From positions 1 to 8,013 of the forward strand of contig CANHPJ010000059.1 in assembly GCA_947462515.1 (NCBI GenBank): a stretch of DNA of 8,013 bases, in the 5' to 3' direction. The position numbers were made by a program, and so were the translations under genes. Origin of the DNA: Bacteroidota bacterium (GTDB taxonomy: Bacteria > Bacteroidota > Bacteroidia > JACCXN01). Shown in pieces: positions 1 through 7,026 of the stretch. The notes beneath the pieces are model-generated. The model saw only the letters and a list, made by a program, of their open reading frames with translations, ran no database searches and was not told the origin of the DNA. Position 1 is the stretch's first letter. Every line of letters starts with the position of its first letter.

Positions 1-1335
1 AAACCCTATAATCTTTATCGCGACGGCTTAAAAGTATATACCACCATAGATTCCAGAATGCAGAAATATGCCGAAGAGGCTGTTTCGGAGCACTTGGGCA
101 ATGAATTGCAAAAAGATTTTTTTAATCACTGGAAAGGTAGAAAAGATGCTCCTTTTTCTTCCATGAGTCCTGAACAGATTGATGGCATAATGATAAGAGC
201 AATGAAAAATTCTGAGCGCTACAAAAGATGTCAAGAAGAAGGTATGTCTGAAAGTGAAATCAAACAGCTCTTCAATAAAAAAACTGATATGACGGTCTTT
301 ACCTGGGCCGGGGAAGTCGATACTCTCATGTCTCCTTTGGATTCCATAAGATATTATAAACATTTTATCCAAACTGGTTTTATGTCCATGGATCCTAAAA
401 ACGGGCATGTTAAAGCTTGGGTAGGAGGGATTAATTACAAACACTTTAAATATGATCATGTTAAACAGGGTAAACGCCAGGTAGGTTCTACGTTTAAACC
501 TTTTGTATATGCTCTGGCCATGCAGGAATCTTGGTCTCCTTGTTATGAGGTTCCTAACGTGCCTGTCAATTTTGAGCTCGAATCCGGTGGAATTTGGTCC
601 CCAGATAACTCCGATGGAAAATATGGGGGAATGATGTCCTTGAAATATGGTCTAGCCACGTCTACCAATACTATCACAGCATATGTTATGAAACAGTTTG
701 GGCCGCAGGCAGTTATTGATTTGGTAAGAAAAATGGGAATCACAGGTCCTATAGATGCTGTACCTTCTATTTGTCTTGGGTCTGCCGATATTTCTGTTTT
801 TGAAATGGTTGGTGCCAATAGTACTTTTGCCAATAAAGGTGTTTGGATCGAACCTCAGTTTATAACCAGAATAGAGGACAAAAACGGAAATGTCTTGATG
901 GATTTTATCCCTAAAAAGAATGAGGCTATGAGCGAAGAAGCAGCCTTCTTAACCCTAAACCTAATGAAGGGTGTTGTTGAATATGGAACCGGTGCCCGTC
1001 TTAGAGGTAGGTATGGTTTAACAACTCCAATTGCAGGTAAAACGGGTACAACTCAAAATAATTCTGATGGCTGGTTTATGGGTATCACCCCTGATTTGGT
1101 TTCTGGTGTTTGGGTAGGATGTGAAGATAGAGGAGCTCATTTTAGATCAACAGCACTCGGGCAGGGAGCTAATATGGCATTGCCTATTTGGGCCAAATAC
1201 ATGAAAAAAGTTTATGCCGACCCAAAACTGAAAATTTCAAAAGGCGACTTCCCTTGGCCTAAATCGCCAATAAAAGTAGAAATAGATTGCTCTAAATATA
1301 AGCAGGAACAAAAAGCAGATTCTAATTTTGATTAA
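1..1335 (+). CDS. Class A penicillin-binding protein 1A, C-terminal part (5' end outside window)
   Basis: This is the 3' part of a bifunctional peptidoglycan synthase, which polymerises glycan strands and cross-links stem peptides in the periplasm while anchored in the inner membrane. The frame is open from base 1 and reads DGLKVYTTID, the usual start of the transpeptidase half, so the first ATG (58) is internal. The membrane anchor and glycosyltransferase domain must lie upstream. The visible 444 residues carry all three transpeptidase motifs: STFK with the acylated Ser (487-498), STN (661-669) and KTGT (1039-1050). About 100 residues of charged linker precede the catalytic fold, as in other Bacteroidota PBP1A proteins. 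The tail after the last motif is short and Lys-rich. The gene stops 20 bases before the CoA-transferase gene and is probably co-transcribed with it. Assignment to class A rests on the DGLKVYTTID lead-in and overall similarity, since the glycosyltransferase domain cannot be seen. No damage is apparent. Confidence 0.93.
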   Translation, partial: KPYNLYRDGLKVYTTIDSRMQKYAEEAVSEHLGNELQKDFFNHWKGRKDAPFSSMSPEQIDGIMIRAMKNSERYKRCQEEGMSESEIKQLFNKKTDMTVFTWAGEVDTLMSPLDSIRYYKHFIQTGFMSMDPKNGHVKAWVGGINYKHFKYDHVKQGKRQVGSTFKPFVYALAMQESWSPCYEVPNVPVNFELESGGIWSPDNSDGKYGGMMSLKYGLATSTNTITAYVMKQFGPQAVIDLVRKMGITGPIDAVPSICLGSADISVFEMVGANSTFANKGVWIEPQFITRIEDKNGNVLMDFIPKKNEAMSEEAAFLTLNLMKGVVEYGTGARLRGRYGLTTPIAGKTGTTQNNSDGWFMGITPDLVSGVWVGCEDRGAHFRSTALGQGANMALPIWAKYMKKVYADPKLKISKGDFPWPKSPIKVEIDCSKYKQEQKADSNFD

Positions 1336-1355
1336 AATTTTAATATAAAACTTAT

Positions 1356-2054
1356 ATGAATAAAATAGTTGCAAATGCCCAGGACGCTGTAAAAGATATT
1401 CAGGATAATCAAACCCTTATGCTTGGCGGTTTTGGTTTATGTGGTATACCTGAAAATAGTATTGCTGCTTTGGTTAAAAAGGGTGTTAAAGGCCTTACCT
1501 GTATTTCAAACAATGCTGGTGTTGACGATTTCGGACTTGGCTTATTGTTGAAAGGACACCAAATTAAGAAAATGATTTCTTCTTATGTTGGTGAAAATCA
1601 AGAGTTTGAACGTCAATTATTAAGCGGAGAGCTCGAAGTTGAACTTATTCCTCAAGGTACCCTGGCAGAACGTTGCAGAGCCGGAGGAGCCGGAATTCCT
1701 GCTTTTTTTACTCCTGCAGGTTATGGTACTGAAGTTGCCGAAGGTAAAGAGGTTAGAGAATTCGACGGTAAAATGTATCTGCTCGAATCATGGTTAAAAT
1801 CCGATTTTTCAATTGTAAAAGCCTGGAAAGGTGATACTGATGGAAATTTAATTTATAAAGCTACTGCTCGTAATTTTAATCCGATGATGGCAATGGCCGG
1901 TAAAATTACTATTGCTGAGGTGGAAGAGTTGGTGCCTGCAGGTAGCCTAGATCCAAATGAAATTCATACTCCTGGTATTTTTGTTCAAAGAATATTCCAA
2001 GGTGTAAACTACGAAAAAAGAATTGAACAAAGAACTGTCAAACAAAGAGCTTAA
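1356..2054 (+). CDS. scoA: 3-oxoacid (succinyl-CoA:acetoacetate) CoA-transferase subunit A
   Basis: This is the A (alpha) subunit of a family I CoA-transferase, a cytoplasmic enzyme that moves CoA between succinyl-CoA and acetoacetate or a similar 3-oxoacid. The 232-residue length is normal for a stand-alone A subunit. PROSITE-type CoA-transferase signature 1 is exact at residues 17-32: DN, three hydrophobics, GGF, then GxP. The conserved segment AERCRAGGAGIPAF lies at about residues 104-117, and the C-terminus (TPGIFVQRIF, then EKRIEQRT) is intact. In this family the catalytic Glu is in subunit B, so this protein should not work alone. No B subunit follows: a terminator lies 16 bases after the stop and the next gene is on the other strand. 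The ATG at 1356 follows an A/T-rich spacer with no Shine-Dalgarno. The exact acid substrate cannot be read from the sequence; AtoD-type acyl acceptors are an alternative. Confidence 0.93.
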   Translation: MNKIVANAQDAVKDIQDNQTLMLGGFGLCGIPENSIAALVKKGVKGLTCISNNAGVDDFGLGLLLKGHQIKKMISSYVGENQEFERQLLSGELEVELIPQGTLAERCRAGGAGIPAFFTPAGYGTEVAEGKEVREFDGKMYLLESWLKSDFSIVKAWKGDTDGNLIYKATARNFNPMMAMAGKITIAEVEELVPAGSLDPNEIHTPGIFVQRIFQGVNYEKRIEQRTVKQRA

Positions 2055-2069
2055 CATTTGTTCCTATAT

Positions 2070-2105
2070 AAAGCCGCCTTGTTCAACAAGGTGGCTTTTT
2101 TATTT
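2070..2105 (+). terminator. Rho-independent terminator after scoA
   Basis: An inverted repeat has arms of about 12-14 bases (AAAGCCGCCTTG and CAAGGTGGCTTT) with a short loop and one G-T wobble. A run of Ts (2095-2101) then TATTTT follows on the plus strand. It starts 16 bases after the scoA stop and ends the PBP-scoA unit. Read from the minus strand, the same hairpin is followed only by TTTATATA, so it may also weakly stop the convergent receptor transcript. Confidence 0.87.
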
Positions 2106-2132
2106 TAAGCTATTTAGATCGCTTCGTTATCC

Positions 2133-4505
2133 TTAAAATAAAATTCTGTATTGAGGAAAAAAGAATATGCCAAGCTGATAAACGGATTTTATACTCTGTG
2201 ATGCTGGATCATATTGTTGTGTAAATATATTTTGATGATCTGTAATGTTCTGAATATCCAATAGCCACTCCTGCGTTGCTCTTTTTCCATTTAATCTATA
2301 GGTGATCTTAAAGTCACACCTGAAATAGTTTTTATATTGAGGATTGAAAGCTCTTTCGCTATCATAAACTATTTCATCCTTTATTTTTGATTCTTCCAGG
2401 TTAATAGGGACGTATCGCTTTCCTCCTGCATTAGTTAATTTTATATCAAATGAAAGAATATGATTGTCTTTTATCTTGAATTCTTTTCCTGCTAAAGCAT
2501 TCAGTACATAGTTTCCATTGAAGGCTGTATTCCTCAATATTCCGTCGCTCGCCTTGTATTTTGACTCAAATAAAGAATTGGTAAATAAGAAATAATAACC
2601 TCTGCTATAAAATTTTTCTAGCGTTATTTCTATTCCATAATTTTTACCACTACCCTTATTTAATAGGCTATCAATGTTTGGGGTATTGAAATCTGCTCCC
2701 GAATTAAGCATTGAAAATTGTTTGTCTTGCATCGATATCGGAACTCTTGAAATGAGTTGGTAATACGCTTCGCATTTTAATCTGAAATATTGTGAAAATT
2801 GATTGTCATACGCTAATACATAATGTTTGCTTCGAGTAAAATCAAGGTTTTTGTTTGTTTGCATATAGCTGCCGTCAGCCAATTTGGTGCCGGCAAAATA
2901 TATATATAATGGTTGCATCTGACTATGATATCCACTTCCAAAACTTATCGATTGTTTTTCATTTAAAAGCCACTTTAAACCCAGTCTAGGCTCAAAAGCA
3001 ATGGCATTATTTAAGGTGAAATTCTGAAAATGAACCCCTGCGTTTAGGGTGATTAGGTTGGAGAACTTATGTTGCCACTGACTATAGGCTTGGTTTAATA
3101 TCGTTTTTCCGGAATAATCGCGTAGCTTAACAAAATTACTGGTGTTTTTATATATTATGCTATCTCTATAACTTATGGTATATATATCGCTTGTTATTCC
3201 TGTGATTAGATTGTTTTTTGAATTAAACTTTTTGTTGATTAGGTAGTTTAAACTTATTTTTTTTTGAATGAATTCCTGTCTATAAAATGGAGTAATTGTG
3301 ATTTCGTTGTTTATTCTGTTTACATTTTCAACCTTGTTTGGTGTTGAAAAACCAGATAAGGCAATACTGGCTTTGCTGTATAGGTTGTTTTTAAACAAGA
3401 ATAGATGTGATCCTCCTATAACCCCTGTATTTGATCCATAGTAAACATCCTTGGCTCCAATACTGAAAAAATTAGTTTTTGTTGTGTCTTTTTTACTGTC
3501 CAGCATTTCAACATAACTTTTGCCTCCTATCCCAAATAATGAAAATTTTCCTGCTTTGGTTGTAGGTAAATTTACGTTGAATGACAAATCCTGATATTGG
3601 GGTATAGCTGATCCTGTTCCTATGTCTATTTTTAAAGCATCAAATATGCCTAATGTAGAATATCTGTAGTTTATCAGGTAAGATCCTTTTTTAGCCTTGC
3701 TAATCGGTCCTTCTGCCCCAAGTTCAAATCCGTTAAAACCAACCTGGCCTAAAAATTCCCTTTTGTCACTGTTCCCATTTCGCATTTTTAAATCAAAAAC
3801 TCCTGCTAGCGCATTTCCGTAATCTGCCGGAAAGGCTCCAGTTAAAAAGTCTGACTGATCAAGTAGGTTGTTGTTTAAAATACTCACCGGTCCACCTGTT
3901 GTTCCTGTTGATCCAAAATGATTCGGATTAGGAATATCAACACCGTTTAATCGCCATAAAATGCCTTGAGGCGAATTTCCTCGCACTATAATGTCGTTCC
4001 TCGCATCGTTTGTGCCACTCACCCCGGCATAATTAGCAGCCATTCGCGAAGGGTCATTTCTACTCCCTGCATACCTGCTCGTTTCTTCAATTGTAAATGA
4101 CCTGGAGCTAACACTAGTCATTTTGTTGTTGGTCTGGGTCTTGTCTTCGCTAGCAGTAATAACAACTTCTTTACCTTCAATAACCGACTCTTCCAATTCT
4201 ATATTTATAACGGCTTCTTTTCCGGAACTTAAAATAACAGTGGCTGTTTTCTCTAGGTATCCTAAAAATGTAACTTTTATGGTTCTTCTGCCAACCGGAA
4301 TGCCTTCCAGTTTAAATTTACCATCAGAGTCCGTAACTGTTCCCTTAAAATTGAGAGAATCCAACAATATAACATATGAGCCTATTAAAGGAGTTTTAGA
4401 TTGTTTGTCAATTACACTTCCTTTTATGGTTTGTGTTATTATTTGGGCTTTTGAATGGCTAAAAATTAAAGCGATAAATAAAACAAATAATATCCTCATT
4501 ATCAT
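2133..4505 (-). CDS. TonB-dependent outer-membrane receptor with N-terminal carboxypeptidase-regulatory-like domain
   Basis: This is a 790-residue outer-membrane beta-barrel transporter, expected to import an unknown ligand using energy from TonB/ExbBD. I chose the ATG at 4505 because it begins a clear signal peptide: a short positive start, the hydrophobic stretch ILFVLFIALIF, then HSKA|Q as a likely signal peptidase I site. The ATG at 4499 is equally plausible. The frame stays open to a TTG at 4553, but that adds 16 polar residues before the signal and is unlikely. Domains in order: a CarboxypepD_reg-like beta domain (about 27-105); a TonB-box-like EVVITAS (about 113-119); a plug with NDIIVRGNSP, LNGVDIPNP and FPADYGNALAG (about 135-243); then the barrel, ending QYRILF with the terminal Phe typical of outer-membrane barrels. 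There is no SusD-like lipoprotein neighbour, and the length is short for SusC, so a glycan SusCD role is not supported. It is transcribed alone, flanked by terminators. Confidence 0.92.
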   Translation of the reverse strand: MIMRILFVLFIALIFSHSKAQIITQTIKGSVIDKQSKTPLIGSYVILLDSLNFKGTVTDSDGKFKLEGIPVGRRTIKVTFLGYLEKTATVILSSGKEAVINIELEESVIEGKEVVITASEDKTQTNNKMTSVSSRSFTIEETSRYAGSRNDPSRMAANYAGVSGTNDARNDIIVRGNSPQGILWRLNGVDIPNPNHFGSTGTTGGPVSILNNNLLDQSDFLTGAFPADYGNALAGVFDLKMRNGNSDKREFLGQVGFNGFELGAEGPISKAKKGSYLINYRYSTLGIFDALKIDIGTGSAIPQYQDLSFNVNLPTTKAGKFSLFGIGGKSYVEMLDSKKDTTKTNFFSIGAKDVYYGSNTGVIGGSHLFLFKNNLYSKASIALSGFSTPNKVENVNRINNEITITPFYRQEFIQKKISLNYLINKKFNSKNNLITGITSDIYTISYRDSIIYKNTSNFVKLRDYSGKTILNQAYSQWQHKFSNLITLNAGVHFQNFTLNNAIAFEPRLGLKWLLNEKQSISFGSGYHSQMQPLYIYFAGTKLADGSYMQTNKNLDFTRSKHYVLAYDNQFSQYFRLKCEAYYQLISRVPISMQDKQFSMLNSGADFNTPNIDSLLNKGSGKNYGIEITLEKFYSRGYYFLFTNSLFESKYKASDGILRNTAFNGNYVLNALAGKEFKIKDNHILSFDIKLTNAGGKRYVPINLEESKIKDEIVYDSERAFNPQYKNYFRCDFKITYRLNGKRATQEWLLDIQNITDHQNIFTQQYDPASQSIKSVYQLGIFFFPQYRILF

Positions 4506-4582
4506 TTTTTGTGCTGACTTGATAATTGTTAATTTCGAAGACTTCAACTCCAACTATGAAATCAAAACGAATTTATTTAAAG

Positions 4583-4608
4583 AAAAAAGCCGGATATTTC
4601 CGGCTTTT
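4583..4608 (-). terminator. Rho-independent terminator after metK
   Basis: A perfect 10-bp stem (AAAAGCCGGA at 4585-4594 and TCCGGCTTTT at 4599-4608) encloses a 4-base loop. On the minus strand it runs into a six-T tract (4588-4583). It lies 6 bases beyond the metK stop and separates metK from the receptor gene downstream, so the receptor should need its own promoter. Confidence 0.92.
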
Positions 4609-4614
4609 CATTTG

Positions 4615-5871
4615 TTATTTCAATTTGAATTCTTTTTTTACTTTTTCCATATAGTTTAATTCTTCCCATGGAAATAATTTAACTTTTACTGTTTTTTCAG
4701 TCTTTTTGCCTTTGTTAAATACTTTCGTAACTTCTTTTGTTTCTCTACCCATATGTCCGTAAGCAGCTGTTTCACTGTAAATTGGGGTGCGTAGGTTAAA
4801 ACGTGTTTCAATGGCATATGGCTTCATGTCAAATAACTTGCCTATTTTTTGAGCTATTTCACCATCATTCATTTTAACTTTAGCAGTGTTATAAGTGTTA
4901 ACATACAAACCAACTGGTTCAGCAACACCTATTGCATAGGCAACTTGTACCAATACCTCATCACATAATCCTGCTGCTACCATGTTTTTTGCGATGTGTC
5001 TGGTTGCATATGCCGCAGAACGATCTACTTTTGAAGGATCTTTACCGCTAAATGCACCACCACCATGTGCTCCTTTTCCTCCGTATGTATCAACAATAAT
5101 TTTTCTTCCTGTTAAACCAGTGTCTCCGTGTGGCCCGCCTATTACAAACTTCCCTGTTGGGTTTACGTGATAAATGATTTTATCATTGAAAAGCGCCTGT
5201 ACTCTTTTTGGGAAAAGTTTTTTAACCCTTGGAATAAGAATGTCAATAACGTCTTGTTTTATTTTTTTCAACATAACAGCATCTTTGTCAAAATCGTCGT
5301 GCTGTGTTGAAATTACTATCGAATCAATTCTAATTGGCTGGTTGTTGTCATCATACTCAATAGTTACTTGAGATTTTGCATCTGGTCTTAGATATTTGAT
5401 AGCCTTGTTTTCTCTTCTTAACGCAGCTAGTTCTTTTAATAAAGTATGGGCTAACTCCAATGGAAGTGGCATGAAATTATCTGTCTCACGACAAGCATAA
5501 CCAAACATCATCCCTTGGTCACCTGCTCCTTGGTCTTCCTTTTTCTTTCTTTCTACTCCTTGGTTAATATCAGGCGATTGTTCATGAATAGCAGAAAATA
5601 TGCCGCATGAATTTGCCTCAAACATATATTCCGATTTCGTATATCCTATCTTTCTGATTACTTCACGAGCTATGTCCTGAACATCCAAGTAGGCTTCTGA
5701 CTTAACTTCCCCGGCCAAAACAACCTGGCCTGTGGTTACTAAAGTTTCACATGCTACCTTTGATTCTGGATCTTGAGCAAGAAAATTATCAATCAACGCA
5801 TCTGATATTTGATCAGCCACCTTGTCTGGATGACCCTCTGATACTGATTCTGAAGTAAATAAATAAGGCAT
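4615..5871 (-). CDS. metK: S-adenosylmethionine synthetase (methionine adenosyltransferase)
   Basis: This cytoplasmic enzyme makes S-adenosylmethionine from methionine and ATP, releasing phosphate and pyrophosphate. Active-site motifs are intact: GHPDK (residues 13-17, with the ATP-binding His), family signature GAGDQG (115-120), and the glycine-rich loop GGGAFSGKD (270-278) that carries a catalytic Lys and Asp. The 418-residue length exceeds the roughly 384 of the E. coli enzyme. The extra length is mainly a Lys-rich C-terminal segment (about 380-418), which I recall as normal for Bacteroidota MetK. The ATG at 5871 begins the canonical N-terminus (YLFTSESVSEGHPDK) and follows an A-rich stretch including nine As. 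The gene lies 86 bases downstream of the gldA-like gene on the same strand with no clear terminator between, so read-through is possible. A one-mismatch -7 box (TAATTTAG, 5907-5900) is a weak promoter candidate. The leader is AT-rich and too unstructured for a SAM riboswitch. Confidence 0.97.
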   Translation of the reverse strand: MPYLFTSESVSEGHPDKVADQISDALIDNFLAQDPESKVACETLVTTGQVVLAGEVKSEAYLDVQDIAREVIRKIGYTKSEYMFEANSCGIFSAIHEQSPDINQGVERKKKEDQGAGDQGMMFGYACRETDNFMPLPLELAHTLLKELAALRRENKAIKYLRPDAKSQVTIEYDDNNQPIRIDSIVISTQHDDFDKDAVMLKKIKQDVIDILIPRVKKLFPKRVQALFNDKIIYHVNPTGKFVIGGPHGDTGLTGRKIIVDTYGGKGAHGGGAFSGKDPSKVDRSAAYATRHIAKNMVAAGLCDEVLVQVAYAIGVAEPVGLYVNTYNTAKVKMNDGEIAQKIGKLFDMKPYAIETRFNLRTPIYSETAAYGHMGRETKEVTKVFNKGKKTEKTVKVKLFPWEELNYMEKVKKEFKLK

Positions 5872-5957
5872 AATTTGATTTTTTTTTAAATTAAGATTGC
5901 TAAATTAATATTTTACATTTAATAATAAAACGATTCTAAAGAATTACTGTGGTTAAA

Positions 5958-6863
5958 TTATTTTGTTAGTTGTTTGAAGGTGTCCTCTAGTTTCTGATCC
6001 AGCTTTTGAAGTCCTAAAATGGAAACCTCGTTCAAAACACTAAAATTAAATATATTATTTCTAATGTCTTGATTTACATTGGAATATATTTCCCATGTGT
6101 TGTTTTCGGTGTCTTTTACCCCAATAACACCATCGATTTTAAGCAGCATGGCTTTTGAAACTGATTTAGAAAATTCTACGGAGAAAATTTGTTTGTTGCC
6201 GCTTAATTTTTGTAGTTCTTGCGAGGAACTATTGGCAACTATTTTTCCTCTGTTTATTATTATAACCCTGTCGCATATAGCTTCTACCTCCTGCATTATA
6301 TGTGTGGAAAGCATTACTGTTTTTTTCTTGCCTATGTTTCGGATCAAATCTCTTATCTCTGTTAATTGGTTGGGATCAAGCCCTGTTGTTGGTTCATCAA
6401 GAATCAATACTTTTGGATCATGTATCAGTGCTTGTGCTAATCCAACTCTTTGTCTGTATCCTTTTGAAAGTGCCCCGATTTTCTTTTTTTGTTCAAGTGT
6501 TAAACCTGTCATCTCAACCATCTCGTCAATTCTGGTTTTTATGTTCTTTACATGATGAAGACCGGCTATAAATTCTAAATATTCCTTAACATACATGTCA
6601 AGGTACAGTGGGTTGTGCTCAGGCAGATATCCTACATTTTTTCTAACCTCTATCGATTCTTCATTTACATCGTAACCGCATACCTTTACCTCACCATAAC
6701 TCTGTGGAATAAAACAAGTTAATATTTTCATCATGGTAGATTTTCCTGCTCCGTTGGGACCTAAAAAACCTAATATTTCTCCATTACCTATTTCAAATGA
6801 TACTTCATCTAGCGCTTTTTGCTGACCGTAAAACTTGCTGACATTTTTTACTGATATAGACAT
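5958..6863 (-). CDS. gldA: ABC transporter ATP-binding protein, GldA-like (gliding motility)
   Basis: This is the cytoplasmic ATPase of an ABC exporter. In gliding Bacteroidota, GldA is understood to act with the membrane proteins GldF and GldG in gliding. The 301 residues hold a full nucleotide-binding domain: Walker A GPNGAGKST (35-43), an LSKGYRQR signature (132-139), Walker B VLILDEP (152-158), D-loop GLDP (161-164) and H-loop STH (186-188). The Q-loop position reads YLPEHNPLY, with Glu where Gln is usual, as in related DrrA/CcmA-like ATPases. An accessory C-terminal region of about 80 residues follows (about 220-301). N-terminus, length and C-terminal region all fit my memory of GldA, but the fold is shared by many exporters, so a generic ABC-2 type ATPase is the alternative. 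No permease gene lies in the window. The ATG at 6863 follows AAAAAAG, with a TAnnTTTG box at 6888-6895 on the minus strand. Confidence 0.85.
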   Translation of the reverse strand: MSISVKNVSKFYGQQKALDEVSFEIGNGEILGFLGPNGAGKSTMMKILTCFIPQSYGEVKVCGYDVNEESIEVRKNVGYLPEHNPLYLDMYVKEYLEFIAGLHHVKNIKTRIDEMVEMTGLTLEQKKKIGALSKGYRQRVGLAQALIHDPKVLILDEPTTGLDPNQLTEIRDLIRNIGKKKTVMLSTHIMQEVEAICDRVIIINRGKIVANSSSQELQKLSGNKQIFSVEFSKSVSKAMLLKIDGVIGVKDTENNTWEIYSNVNQDIRNNIFNFSVLNEVSILGLQKLDQKLEDTFKQLTK

Positions 6864-6887
6864 CTTTTTTGATTAAGCTTTGTAATA

Positions 6888-6895
6888 CAAATCTA
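6888..6895 (-). promoter_or_regulatory. Candidate -7 promoter box for gldA (TAGATTTG)
   Basis: On the minus strand this is an exact match to the Bacteroidota sigma-A -7 consensus TAnnTTTG. It would start transcription around 6880-6883, leaving a leader of about 17-20 bases before the gldA ATG. No TTTG-like -33 element is evident upstream. Such a short pattern recurs by chance in AT-rich DNA, so position in a divergent intergenic region is the main support. Confidence 0.45.
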
Positions 6896-6912
6896 ATAAA
6901 AATTGTAATCGC

Positions 6913-6926
6913 ATATTTTAAAATAT
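6913..6926. repeat. 14-bp perfect AT palindrome in the divergent intergenic region
   Basis: ATATTTTAAAATAT is a perfect palindrome lying between the gldA and rsgA start codons, 17 bases upstream of the candidate gldA -7 box and so over its expected -33 region. It could be an operator or simply AT-rich background; no regulator gene is in the window. Confidence 0.3.
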
Positions 6927-7010
6927 TTGTTTCCGAACTCTTACAAATTAATACCTTTTATCTCTATATTTTAGCTTTTAATTATTCTGATTTTTAAAAT
7001 TAAAATTCCT

Positions 7011-7018
7011 TACTTTTG
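7011..7018 (+). promoter_or_regulatory. Candidate -7 promoter box for rsgA (TACTTTTG)
   Basis: This is an exact match to the Bacteroidota consensus TAnnTTTG, with only 8 bases between it and the rsgA ATG at 7027. With normal spacing, transcription would begin within a few bases of the start codon, giving a near-leaderless mRNA. No clear TTTG -33 element is seen around 6985-6995, where the sequence is TGATTTTT. Confidence 0.5.
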
Positions 7019-7026
7019 ACATTGTT

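Noticed and set aside
28..833. Minus-strand open frames opposite the PBP gene (28-459 and 543-833)
   Set aside because: They lie fully inside the transpeptidase coding region, whose motifs are intact in the plus frame, and the translations resemble no family I know. They are antisense shadows.
1323..1330. TAATTTTG, an exact TAnnTTTG match overlapping the PBP stop, 25 bases before scoA
   Set aside because: It could be an internal scoA promoter, but no -33 element is visible, the short spacing fits an operon, and the motif is expected several times by chance in AT-rich sequence. I kept it out of the features.
2133..4505. Receptor as a SusC-type glycan importer
   Set aside because: There is no SusD gene beside it, the protein is shorter than typical SusC proteins, and I do not see the SusC plug signature, so only the general TonB receptor call is supported.
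4123..4659. Plus-strand open frame across the start of the receptor and the end of metK
   Set aside because: It overlaps the receptor's N-terminal domain and the metK terminator and stop, and its tail is low-complexity Phe-rich sequence from the A/T-rich gap. It is a shadow.
5931..5948. Small inverted repeat ATTC-TAAA-GAAT after the gldA stop
   Set aside because: A 4-5 bp AT-rich stem is too weak to be a terminator, so transcription from gldA into metK cannot be excluded.
5872..5957. Possible SAM riboswitch in the metK leader
   Set aside because: The 86-base gap is almost all A and T with no GC stems or recognisable SAM-I or SAM-II core, so there is no support for a riboswitch.
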